Source: Bartonella sp. CM31XJBT (GTDB taxonomy: Bacteria; Pseudomonadota; Alphaproteobacteria; Rhizobiales; Rhizobiaceae). From it: a stretch of 64,000 nucleotides of DNA. The stretch is from positions 62,001 through 126,000 of the forward strand of contig NZ_JAQITD010000001.1 of assembly GCF_028618555.1 (NCBI RefSeq), read 5' to 3'. The notes below the pieces were generated by a model. The model saw only the letters and a program-made list of their open reading frames with translations. It was not told the DNA's origin and did not search any database. This document shows, one piece after another, positions 35,366 to 43,079 of this stretch (the stretch's first letter is position 1; the number at the start of each line of letters is the position of its first letter). Both the position numbers and the translations under genes were made by a program.

Positions 35366-36393
35366 GCCAATTCCTCCACGTCACGGTTTTTCCATGCCGC
35401 TTTGACATGTTTCAGGGTCACCTCACACCCATCTCCAAGCGCTGCCATGCGTGCCAACATCATGGTTTTGTCAATTTGCCGCAAAGCACCAGCCTTTAAG
35501 CCAATCCCTGTCAAAAACTTTATCGCACCAACATCTTCAATCCCCCAATCATGAATGCGCGCAGCAATATCCTCACTATAGGGCTTGCGACGCTTCAGAT
35601 GCATCGCCAATCGGCTTTTAATTTGCGCATAAGAGGGACCATTTTGACGGTGAACCAACCGCCCCGAAATTTCATCATTACCAACCAAAGCGAGCCCCGT
35701 ACCATTGATATCAACAAAGTGGCGCAACTGATTAATCGCTTCATCCGTTAAATTTTGCGCCTCATCAACGATCAACAACGTACCACTGCCCACGCGCTCT
35801 AACTTTTTGCCAATCGCACGCGTTAAGCGGGTGGGATTATATTCCACCACTTCCAATTCTGCTGCCATATCATTCAAAATACCGTGAACACTGCGCGTAT
35901 GCGGGCTGGCTGTCACCAGATAAACATGCGGGCGGGTAGAGCGATAATGGCGGCAGGTTTCGGTCTTACCACTGCCCGCATCAAGCGTAATCATCACCAT
36001 ATCCCCCGTACTTTGTGCCAGTGTTAAAGTATCAATAATCTCACTGGCAATTCGATTTCTCTGAAAGGCTGGTTTTTCAGGAATGCGCTCCAAAAACCCC
36101 GCCGTTTCCTTTAAAACCTCAACCCATTGTTGAACCTTTGCATTTTGCTTCCCCAACTGTCCCGCATAACTGCCCGCATACCATTGCGAAAACGTCCCAT
36201 CCGGCATGCCAATGCGCCGCGCCACCTCTGCTTTCGACCAATCATTCATTTGTCCCAAAGCTCTCACCGCATCCACAAGCTCATTCCATAAAGCAATGTC
36301 ATCACTGTTGCGGTTTTGTGCTGTTCCATTAGGCTGGATTTTAGGTCGCGCCCAAGGATTTTTATCGACCGTTGCATTTATCGCGTTTTTCAT
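35362..36393 (-). CDS. MuB-like AAA ATPase (transposition target selector)
   Basis: 343 aa. N-terminal helix-turn-helix (WSKAEVARRIGMPDGTFSQWY, about residues 52-72) for DNA binding, then an AAA ATPase with Walker A DAGSGKT (138-144) and Walker B GTLLIVDEAQNL (about 195-206). MuB loads on target DNA, activates MuA and gives target immunity. ATG 36393 has AGAGGGG upstream; the frame extends to 36480. Separated from MuA by 337 bp, unlike the tight rest of the operon. Confidence 0.9.
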   Translation of the reverse strand: MKNAINATVDKNPWARPKIQPNGTAQNRNSDDIALWNELVDAVRALGQMNDWSKAEVARRIGMPDGTFSQWYAGSYAGQLGKQNAKVQQWVEVLKETAGFLERIPEKPAFQRNRIASEIIDTLTLAQSTGDMVMITLDAGSGKTETCRHYRSTRPHVYLVTASPHTRSVHGILNDMAAELEVVEYNPTRLTRAIGKKLERVGSGTLLIVDEAQNLTDEAINQLRHFVDINGTGLALVGNDEISGRLVHRQNGPSYAQIKSRLAMHLKRRKPYSEDIAARIHDWGIEDVGAIKFLTGIGLKAGALRQIDKTMMLARMAALGDGCEVTLKHVKAAWKNRDVEELA

Positions 36394-36485
36394 GTATATT
36401 CCCCTCTGTATTGATTTTAGACTATTGATAAGGGGAAGGGCTCCCACCCGCCCCTTATCTTTTGTCTTTAGAATGAACATTTAAA

Positions 36486-36690
36486 AGCCGTACGCGATAC
36501 TAAAACGGCTAACCTTGCAAATCCCCTCTCTTTCTCACACATCAGGGAACTTGCTAACTCCACGCATCTCACCCGATCAGGTAAAGATACCTAGAAACTT
36601 CATGTATTGATTAGACTTTTAAAGGATTAAGATTCCTCCCCCCCTTTCTTTGTTAACGCTTCAAGCTGATACGCGATACAAAACCAGCTT
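36486..36690 (-). repeat. Paired hairpins between transposase and MuB genes
   Basis: Two hairpins share the loop segment ACGCGATAC.AAAAC but have different, each self-complementary stems: 36486-36510 (AGCCGT/ACGGCT) and 36663-36690 (AAGCTG/CAGCTT). Both are followed on the + strand by CAAATCCCC-type pyrimidine runs. The stem change is compensatory, which argues for a conserved structure or dyad operator. No gene is seen in 36394-36730. Confidence 0.6.
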
Positions 36691-36730
36691 CCTTTTGAGA
36701 ATTCTTACAAATCCCCCCTCTTTCCTTATT

Positions 36731-38710
36731 CTATTGCTTGGGAAACTTGATCACCTCACGCCCCTCATCAGAGGCGGAAAGCTTTCTCAAAGCTTTATGC
36801 AAGTGTTGACTGAATTCTTCCTCCCCCAAAGCCTCATCATCGTCTTCTTTCAAAGCTAAATTCCCCACATTGTTTGGCATCAAGCGGCTCACCTTTGGCT
36901 TTATCGGAAGCTTAGATTTGAACGCTTCATCCTTTTTCTCAAGGCGCCCATAAACATCGGCCAAGTGATCAGGCGCAAGCTTTGCCGCTAGCTGTTTTTC
37001 TGCTTTAACAGCCTTCACATATTCTTTACGCAAACGCCCATTCAAGCGCGCCGCCTGCTGGTCATAAAAACCTACATCAGAAAGGCATGGTGCCAAACAA
37101 AGCAACCGATTATTCAAATCATAAACCCGTAAATCTTGATGCAAATTATCCGGATCAAAGCGTACAATCACCTTTTGCCCCGCATACTGGTTAAGTTCAC
37201 GCGCCCAATAACGATTGCCATAAAAATGGATCTCGCCCGTACCCTTTTGCGCACGCAATGCCTCAGAGGTTAAAAGCCATAAAGCCCGTTGTGCTGCCGT
37301 TGCTTGCCGAATAATCGTCCCCTCGGCTTGCAAGCTCTCAGTAAAGGTCTCATCAAAACTGCGCCCCGCACAATTAACCGCCTTACGCCCTGCTTGCGCA
37401 TTATGCGCCACAATTTGCGCACCAACATGGGCTTTAAACGCTTCAAATCCTATCGCGCGTTTTCCATAATCTTCAGGCTTGGCATCCGGTTTATTGCCCG
37501 TATAAGCCCCCGCACAAAAGGGATGTTTCGAAATCACTTCTGCCAGATCACGCCATGCCCGCTCAATCGGTTTAGACTGTCCGCTATAAGGGGTGGTCCA
37601 TTGCAATTGCACACCCAAGCTCGTCAAAAGCCCCTGCGGATCATCCGGCTTAATCTTAAAACGAAAACGGTTTTGCACACCTCCAGAAATCCACTTGCTG
37701 GTAAAAGCGCGCCCATTATCCAAGGTCATACGCTCTGGTATGCCATAAGCTTCCACCATGTCCCCAATCACCAAACGCACGATTTCCCAAGTCTCAGCAT
37801 CCGACAGGCGCCACGATAAAATCTTGCCCGAATAAAGATCTTGTATCGCTATCAGATAAAGCCGCACAGGCTTCTCTGTCCAAGGAACGCTCACAAAAAC
37901 ATCCAGCTTATGCCCGTCCATATTCACTGCTTGCAATGCATGCAAGCTCGAGCGATCACGCCGTTGGGCTGGATAAAGCTTTTTTGCCTTTTCTTCTCCC
38001 TCACGCGCTAAAACCACAACCGCTTTGGAAACTTGCGCCTTAAAACGACGCCGCAAAGCCCGCTCTGAAGGAATGGGCTCAAAACCCCGCTCCTGTGCAA
38101 CCGAAACCATCCGCCGATAACACGCCGAAAAAGCAGGTTTAGAGGGGCGCAAATAATCCGAACAAAAAACCTCCCACGCCCCCTCATGACACGGCGCAAA
38201 TTGCGAAACATTCTCCTCACCATAACAAGGCGCTAAAGCTGCCAACCAATCAGGGCGCTCATACCCCTCCACCATCTGCCGCCAATTAAAAAGCGACATC
38301 CGGCTCACACCAAATTGCACCGCACTCAAACTTGCCGCATCATGCACACCCATACCGGCATGGAGTAAATCTTCCCAAAAGCAAAGTGCCTTCAAACGCT
38401 CTTCACAGCGCCTTTTATGCGCCTTGGAAAGCCCCTCATAACGCACCCAAATGCTTGCCTTTTGCTCCCCTTGCGTTTGTTTCACATCAACAGCCCCACC
38501 AAACCGCACCAACAATGCCGCCCGCGCCCCCTCCGGCAATAAAGAAATGTGATACTCCCAAACCGGCTTGGTTTTGCCTCCCACTTTCCTCGAAAGTTCA
38601 GAGTTTTTTCTCCAATATGCCCGTCCGTGGTTTTCAAGACTTTTATATGTTTTCGGCAACCCTGGCAAAGCTGCTTCAGCCAATTCGGCAATAGTAAACC
38701 ATTCCTTCAT
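36731..38710 (-). CDS. MuA-like DDE transposase
   Basis: 659 aa (Mu A is 663). N-terminal winged-helix end-binding part (WFTIAELAEAALPGLPKTYKSLENHGRAYW), then a core with the catalytic triad D265 (MDGHKLDVF), D331 (TLDNGRAF) and E383 (KPIERAWRD), and a C-terminal domain for MuB and ClpX contact. It would bind the 24-bp end sites, pair the ends and join them to target DNA. It overlaps the upstream 152-aa gene by 4 bp. Confidence 0.95.
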   Translation of the reverse strand: MKEWFTIAELAEAALPGLPKTYKSLENHGRAYWRKNSELSRKVGGKTKPVWEYHISLLPEGARAALLVRFGGAVDVKQTQGEQKASIWVRYEGLSKAHKRRCEERLKALCFWEDLLHAGMGVHDAASLSAVQFGVSRMSLFNWRQMVEGYERPDWLAALAPCYGEENVSQFAPCHEGAWEVFCSDYLRPSKPAFSACYRRMVSVAQERGFEPIPSERALRRRFKAQVSKAVVVLAREGEEKAKKLYPAQRRDRSSLHALQAVNMDGHKLDVFVSVPWTEKPVRLYLIAIQDLYSGKILSWRLSDAETWEIVRLVIGDMVEAYGIPERMTLDNGRAFTSKWISGGVQNRFRFKIKPDDPQGLLTSLGVQLQWTTPYSGQSKPIERAWRDLAEVISKHPFCAGAYTGNKPDAKPEDYGKRAIGFEAFKAHVGAQIVAHNAQAGRKAVNCAGRSFDETFTESLQAEGTIIRQATAAQRALWLLTSEALRAQKGTGEIHFYGNRYWARELNQYAGQKVIVRFDPDNLHQDLRVYDLNNRLLCLAPCLSDVGFYDQQAARLNGRLRKEYVKAVKAEKQLAAKLAPDHLADVYGRLEKKDEAFKSKLPIKPKVSRLMPNNVGNLALKEDDDEALGEEEFSQHLHKALRKLSASDEGREVIKFPKQ

Positions 38711-39165
38711 GGCTGCCCCCTTTTAATGCGAACCGGCGTTGCGCGCATGGCTTTCAATTGCGCCGCAATCTCCCGCTGTTCCTGCTGAAGCCGCGCAATT
38801 TCTGCTAACCGCGCCTCATCCCCTTGCAACAGCAACAATCCATCTTCACTCACCACCTCATCCCAGAGCCAAAATGCCTCTGTCGCCCGCACAAATGCCT
38901 TAAACCGTGGCAGGGAAATATCCACCTGCTTACTTTCTGCCACATAAGCATCCAAACTCGCCTTACTTAAACACCCAATCCCTAAATAATGCGCCATACG
39001 CTCCGCAATCACACTGCGCTCATGCCGGCATTCTCTCAAAGCCCGCGCCATCGCACGCTTAATGCGCGAGCGAAACCGCCCTAAATCAATCTGCGCAACG
39101 GGTTCACGGCAGGGAAAAACCGGCTTTTGGAAAAAATCAAGCTGCCCGCAACCATGCCTCTTCAT
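38707..39165 (-). CDS. Early phage protein of unknown function
   Basis: 152 aa between the ParB-like gene and the transposase, overlapping each by 4 bp. It has a basic middle (RFRSRIKRAMARALRECRHERS) and a C-terminal coiled coil (ARLAEIARLQQEQREIAAQLKAM). Proteins of this size and position occur in other alphaproteobacterial Mu-like phages. No function assigned. Confidence 0.7.
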   Translation of the reverse strand: MKRHGCGQLDFFQKPVFPCREPVAQIDLGRFRSRIKRAMARALRECRHERSVIAERMAHYLGIGCLSKASLDAYVAESKQVDISLPRFKAFVRATEAFWLWDEVVSEDGLLLLQGDEARLAEIARLQQEQREIAAQLKAMRATPVRIKRGQP

Positions 39166-40169
39166 GACAGCACCTCCCCCGATTGCTTGTTCAAATAATC
39201 ATAAAACCGCGCCTTTGTCTGCGCATCCGCCCTCTGCCACACCCCTAATAACTGAGCAAAAATCCGTTCCTGTTCATTAATTTGCGGAGGTGTATTAATC
39301 CCATTGACCAAATCAACAGCCCGCCGTAAATCTCCCTCAACCTGTTGGAGCGCAATCGCCACCCGCCGTTGCGCAACCGGCTCCATCTTGGCTAATTTTA
39401 ACAACTGCGCTTGATTATCAGCCAATGCCGTCCCCCGCAAAACAGAGCGTAATTCTGGCTGTAAATGCTGGGCAATACAGTTGAGACGTTTCACGACATC
39501 TTGAGAGAAACCAATGCGGTCCGCCACATGTTTAGCAAAAGATAAAGTTCTCCTCTTGCCATCTTCTCCCTCCATTTGAGCAATAGGGACAACTTGTCCC
39601 AATTGCTCACCACCGATCAAAGGGACAAGTTGTCCCTTTGATTTTTCATCCCCTTCACTCCCGATTTTATTGTGATCTGAAGTTGCATTGCTGTCCCTTT
39701 GAGAAATAGGTGCAAGTTGCACCAATTTCTCAAAATCTGTCTCACCACCGATCAAAGGTGCAACTTGCACCTTTGATTTTTTATTTCGACCAACCTTAAT
39801 CTCCCCATACTTCTTTTCCCACAATTCGCGGTAAGTTTGCACAAAAAGCGCACGATCAATCACCGACAATTCATTGCGAAAGAGGTTTTCAGCCACTTCT
39901 AAAAGCGCAGCATTGTCCTTATCCGCCTGCACCACAACCGCATCAATTTCGCTATAGCCTAAAAGCTCCGCAGCACGAAGCCGATGCGCACCAGCTATAA
40001 GCGTGTAATTACCCTCTTTAGCATTGGGGGTATGGCGCACCGTAATCGGATTCATCAATCCCTCCCGCGCCATTGATTGCGCAAGTGCCTTGGCATGCTC
40101 ATCATCCACAGGGCGTATACGCTCCGGCACCACAATCACATCAAGAGCAAGCTTTTGAAACTGTGCCAT
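39162..40169 (-). CDS. ParB-like protein with palindrome-encoded insert
   Basis: 335 aa. ParB/Srx N-terminal domain with the box GAHRLRAAELLGY and ENLFRNELSVIDRALF, a linker (about residues 125-200) and a helix-turn-helix/KorB-like part (FAKHVADRIGFSQDVVKRL). The linker holds two related peptides, SKVQVAPLIGGE...KLVQLAPISQ and SKGQLVPLIGGEQLGQVVPIAQ, encoded by four long palindromes (39578-39777). A role in early regulation or partition-like DNA binding is inferred; Mu itself has no ParB. Confidence 0.82.
   Translation of the reverse strand: MAQFQKLALDVIVVPERIRPVDDEHAKALAQSMAREGLMNPITVRHTPNAKEGNYTLIAGAHRLRAAELLGYSEIDAVVVQADKDNAALLEVAENLFRNELSVIDRALFVQTYRELWEKKYGEIKVGRNKKSKVQVAPLIGGETDFEKLVQLAPISQRDSNATSDHNKIGSEGDEKSKGQLVPLIGGEQLGQVVPIAQMEGEDGKRRTLSFAKHVADRIGFSQDVVKRLNCIAQHLQPELRSVLRGTALADNQAQLLKLAKMEPVAQRRVAIALQQVEGDLRRAVDLVNGINTPPQINEQERIFAQLLGVWQRADAQTKARFYDYLNKQSGEVLS
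39578..39777. repeat. Four palindromes in tandem pairs inside the ParB-like gene
   Basis: 39578-39608 (core GGGACAACTTGTCCC), 39616-39642 (GGGACAAGTTGTCCC), 39698-39734 (GGTGCAAGTTGCACC) and 39751-39777 (GGTGCAACTTGCACC). Arms extend to 13 or more bp each side (for example ATCAAAGG...CCTTTGAT, TTTGAGAAAT...ATTTCTCAAA). Pair 1 and pair 2 have the same layout with a CACCACCG spacer, but the core differs at two positions on one arm with matching changes on the other. Confidence 0.9.
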
Positions 40170-40573
40170 TACGCCGCCGCCTTTCTGATCTCTTTAAAGA
40201 ACAAATCCATCGCACGCCCCGCCCATCTTCGATAAGCTTTCGCAAAAACGGGTTCTTCCAAACGCCGGTTAATCACTTGCATAGATAGAGAAATAGAAGT
40301 CCGCTGACGTGCCTGTATCGCAACAATACGCCGCCGTGGCACCTCAAACTGATAATGCAAAATATGAATAACAATCTGTCGTGCTAACGCCGCATCAAAT
40401 AAGCCATGCGGAGGGTCAATAATATACCGGATCGGCAGATGCTTAAATCCACTACTCACGGCTTTTAAAGAACAGGAAAGCATCACCTGTAAACGTTCAA
40501 CTTCTGAATAAGGATTAACGATATCGTTTCTGACATCTGGCATCCATAAATTACAAGCAGCAACCATAACCAC
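40169..40573 (-). CDS. DnaA domain IV-like DNA-binding protein
   Basis: 134 aa. The C-terminal half (FDAALARQIVIHILHYQFEVPRRRIVAIQ and the following helices) resembles the DnaA C-terminal HTH, in which an ARQIA-type helix leads to a DNA-contact loop, and which is known as a stand-alone domain in rhizobial phages. The start is uncertain (MPDVRND at 40543 is an alternative). Overlaps the ParB-like start by 1 bp. Region 40574-40764 upstream is AT-rich without a gene. Confidence 0.6.
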   Translation of the reverse strand: MVMVAACNLWMPDVRNDIVNPYSEVERLQVMLSCSLKAVSSGFKHLPIRYIIDPPHGLFDAALARQIVIHILHYQFEVPRRRIVAIQARQRTSISLSMQVINRRLEEPVFAKAYRRWAGRAMDLFFKEIRKAAA

Positions 40574-40764
40574 CCCCTATAAAAACAATATGACCACCAT
40601 TTAATCGCCAGAACCAACCCATCCAAACGGCTGTTCTATGATGCAACTCTATGCAATTTATCTTGCCTATTTCGTACTGATCTTTAGACATTGATAAACC
40701 TTTTTATCTTATGGTATTTAAATTCATGGCAAATGCGCAAAAACGCAAAGCCGTGTAACGAAGT

Positions 40765-41058
40765 TTAAGCAGCATTACCGCGCAAAGCAGAATGCGCACG
40801 CGAATCTGTGTTGGCATGTTTTGCTGCTTTAAAAATGCGACGGCGACTTTTGGGGTAGCGGTCGCTAAAAACCTGCTCAACGGGCAAACCGATAAAATCG
40901 GCAATAGCACGTTCGGCTTTCTCGTTAGACCGTGTCCAAATGTGTTGAACACTGGATGACGAGAGTTGATAAGCTTTCGCGAGCTCCGCCAAGGTCATGT
41001 TACGGCGGCGTAGCTCGGCTAAAATACTATGGCGATCCCATTTTTGTGTGGTTGTCAT
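40765..41058 (-). CDS. Ner-like early repressor
   Basis: 97 aa, Ner/Nlp family helix-turn-helix (WDRHSILAELRRRNMTLAELAKAYQLSSSSVQHIW) followed by the typical AERAIADFIGLPVEQVFSDRYP. In Mu, Ner turns down early transcription and the repressor promoter. It is transcribed leftward, divergent from the repressors, with AGGAG 8 bp before ATG. Confidence 0.93.
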   Translation of the reverse strand: MTTTQKWDRHSILAELRRRNMTLAELAKAYQLSSSSVQHIWTRSNEKAERAIADFIGLPVEQVFSDRYPKSRRRIFKAAKHANTDSRAHSALRGNAA

Positions 41059-41076
41059 AACTTTCGCTCCTGCTTC

Positions 41077-41101
41077 AAACGGATGCTCAAACCATCCGTT
41101 T
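41077..41101. promoter_or_regulatory. Inverted repeat upstream of ner, possible operator
   Basis: Perfect 9-bp arms AAACGGATG / CATCCGTTT with a 7-bp loop, just upstream of the ner ribosome site in the divergent ner-repressor region. It could be a Ner or repressor operator or a leader hairpin. Confidence 0.5.
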
Positions 41102-41155
41102 TTTGTGGGGTTAATTGTAAAATATCTGCCCTCTATATCGGGCGGTAATTAGATG

Positions 41156-41161
41156 TATAAT
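41156..41161 (+). promoter_or_regulatory. -10 element of the repressor promoter
   Basis: Perfect TATAAT (41156-41161); no good -35 is seen, so the promoter may be weak or activated. It covers the ATG at 41160, so that ATG cannot be the translation start; the transcript would begin near 41168. Confidence 0.5.
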
Positions 41162-41210
41162 GCCAAATTCGGCTTTTGTAAATACCGAAAATGGATTTGG
41201 AGTGATTTTT

Positions 41211-41741
41211 TTGGCACGCCCTGAAAAAGAACCTACAACAGAACTGGCAAAACGATTGCGTGAAATACGGCACACCCTTGGTTTTACAGAGCGCAAACAA
41301 TTTGCTAAACATTTTGAAATCCCCGAAACGACTATGCGCAATTATGAAACGGGTTTGCAAGAACCCCCTGCATCTATAATGCGAATATATAAAGATCGCT
41401 GTGGAATATCCTTAGACTGGCTTGTCACTGGTGAAGGCGAAATGTTTAGTGACATGGCAAAAGCGAAAGCAGCAGGCTTTAAAGCACCTACCATTCCTAC
41501 TGGACTCATGAAAAAGCTTGGTCGCATAGCTTATACAACCTATCGCGATGCTAAAATAAAACTCCCCCCTGAAGATATAGCGGAACTCGCGGCGGAACTT
41601 TATGGAAAACTGCAAGAGCTTGTTCAAGACATCAACGACACGGAAGAAGTCGAAGCGACTTTCTCTCTTCTTAAAATTCATTTAAAGCGTCAAATAGAGG
41701 CTGAAAGAGTACATCTAGAAACTACACAAAATACGGCTTAA
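41211..41741 (+). CDS. Phage repressor 1 (XRE-type)
   Basis: 176 aa from a TTG start at 41211 (GGAG upstream, and the same start context as its neighbour at 41823); the ATG at 41160 lies inside the promoter. N-terminal helix-turn-helix (LAKRLREIRHTLGFTERKQFAKHFEIPETTMRNYETGLQEPP), then the CI-like linker GISLDWLVTGEGEMF and a C-terminal multimerisation domain. Probably keeps early genes silent in the lysogen. Strongly similar to the next gene (identical FSDMAKAKAAGFK and QELVQDINDTEEVE). Confidence 0.85.
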   Translation: MARPEKEPTTELAKRLREIRHTLGFTERKQFAKHFEIPETTMRNYETGLQEPPASIMRIYKDRCGISLDWLVTGEGEMFSDMAKAKAAGFKAPTIPTGLMKKLGRIAYTTYRDAKIKLPPEDIAELAAELYGKLQELVQDINDTEEVEATFSLLKIHLKRQIEAERVHLETTQNTA

Positions 41742-41822
41742 TGCCTCTCTAAAATGAATGGGGAAATCTCTTTTTAAAATCCCGTAACTTAAAACAAACC
41801 TCAATATGAATAAGGAGCATTT

Positions 41823-42341
41823 TTGGCACGTTTAGAAACAGAACCTAAAACACCATTGGCAAAACGCCTGCGTGAAATAAGACGAATCCTCGGAAACGAA
41901 GAACGTGGTGCTTTTGCAAAATCTCTTGATTTGGCGAAAAATACGCTTGCAAATTATGAGCTCGGTATAAATGAGCCACCAGCATCTATCGTAATTGCCT
42001 ATCACAAAATTTATGGTGTAGACTTTCATTGGCTTCTCACTGGTGAAGGCGAAATGTTTAGTGACATGGCAAAAGCGAAAGCAGCTGGTTTTAAACCACA
42101 AACTATCCCTACTGGTCTCATGAAAAAGCTCGGTCGCGTGGCTTATACAACCTATCGCGATGCAAATATAAAAATCCCCCCTGAAGATATAGCGGAACGC
42201 GCGGCGGAACTTTGTATAAAGTTGCAAGAGCTTGTTCAAGACATCAACGACACGGAAGAAGTAGAGCTTATTTTACCTCTTTTAAAACTGCATTTAAAGC
42301 GTCAAATAGAAGCTGAAAATGCACATCCAGAAACTACATAA
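41823..42341 (+). CDS. Phage repressor 2 (XRE-type), paralogue of repressor 1
   Basis: 172 aa, TTG start with AAGGAG six bases upstream. Same domain order as repressor 1; C-terminal halves are nearly identical, while the helix-turn-helix half has diverged (IRRILGNEERGAFAKSLDLAKNTLANYELGINEPP). The two could bind different operators but mix through the shared C-terminal domain. It lies 81 bp downstream on the same transcript. Confidence 0.85.
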   Translation: MARLETEPKTPLAKRLREIRRILGNEERGAFAKSLDLAKNTLANYELGINEPPASIVIAYHKIYGVDFHWLLTGEGEMFSDMAKAKAAGFKPQTIPTGLMKKLGRVAYTTYRDANIKIPPEDIAERAAELCIKLQELVQDINDTEEVELILPLLKLHLKRQIEAENAHPETT

Positions 42342-42448
42342 GATACAGCTTAATGCCTCTTTAATATGAAAAATGAAAGTGGAAATCTTTTTACATTAAA
42401 AAAATTATATAAATTATTGATAAACAATACTTTTTACTCAATTTTTAG

Positions 42449-42479
42449 AGATTTCCACTTATATATGGAAATCTTTTTT
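42449..42479 (+). terminator. Rho-independent terminator after the repressors
   Basis: Stem AGATTTCCA / TGGAAATCT (42449-42457, 42466-42474) with an 8-nt loop, followed by TTTTTT. 108 bp after the second repressor stop. Confidence 0.8.
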
Positions 42480-42824
42480 GCTTTTTTGGTTATTTTTGGC
42501 TGATTTCGGAGTGAGCTTCACAATTTACCGAATTTTTTTCACAGGGTCTTCAAAGGCGGTTTTCTGGGCTTTCACAGACTTTTCAAAATTTTTCACAGGG
42601 TTTTCAAAGACCTTTCAAAGCCTTCTCTCATTTTTACCATGAAAACGCACTTTTTTCTGATTTTCGCTCTTTTTAGCTCTTTTTTACAATTTTAGGTGTC
42701 AAAATCTATTTTGACAAAACGCGCATTTAATGCTAAATTTTATACATAAAAACAACAAATTATCACGTATTCCTACCTAATCCTACCTCTTCCCACTTAG
42801 TATAAAACCTAGTGTCAAACTACA
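42480..42824. repeat. Prophage left end with transposase sites
   Basis: Non-coding. The terminal site L1 is 42801-42824 (reverse complement TGTAGTTTGACACTAGG...); a weaker internal site lies at 42685-42708 (...AGGTGTCAAAATC..., reverse complement TTTTGACACC), about 115 bp in, the spacing of Mu L1-L2. Upstream (42539-42630) are direct repeats of the form TTCACAGGGTCTTCAAAGGC similar to those at the right end (5700-5760). Confidence 0.7.
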
Positions 42825-42829
42825 AAAGT
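42825..42829. other. Target site duplication, right copy (AAAGT)
   Basis: Matches 5621-5625 and directly follows the CTACA terminus. Confidence 0.85.
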
Positions 42830-43079
42830 TTTTCTAAGATTCGTAATTTCTTGTGAAGCATCTATTGGATTGGGGGCTTAGATCTAAGATAATAATTTTT
42901 AACTTAGACGGATTTTTTTACAGCCCCCGTATAAAAGATTAATTAGAAATGATGAGCAATAACAAGAAAAACAAATGTTAAACAAATCAAAAATTGACTT
43001 ATCATTAGAGAATAATTTTTGTTCAAAAGTACGTTTTTTACCAAAATTGTGCCCTAAAATAAAGGTTGTTTATTTTTAA

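Larger units (their letters stand above)
5626..42824 (-). mobile_element. Complete Mu-like transposable prophage
   Basis: This 37.2-kb element carries a full set of Mu-type functions: repressors, Ner, MuA-like DDE transposase, MuB-like ATPase, Mor/C-type activator, lysis genes, Mu-type head genes and a contractile P2/Mu-type tail. Its ends are 5'-TGTAG...CTACA-3' with related 24-bp sites at both ends and an AAAGT target duplication. The functional left (repressor) end is at the high coordinate. No structural gene is visibly broken, so it may be active. It is visibly less AT-rich than the flanks. Confidence 0.93.

Noticed and set aside
39578-39777. CRISPR-like array
   Set aside because: Only four palindromes with irregular spacing, inside a coding sequence; no repeat-spacer structure and no cas genes nearby.
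41160-41210. ATG 41160 as start of repressor 1
   Set aside because: It overlaps the TATAAT -10 element and has no ribosome site; the TTG at 41211 has one and matches the paralogue's start.
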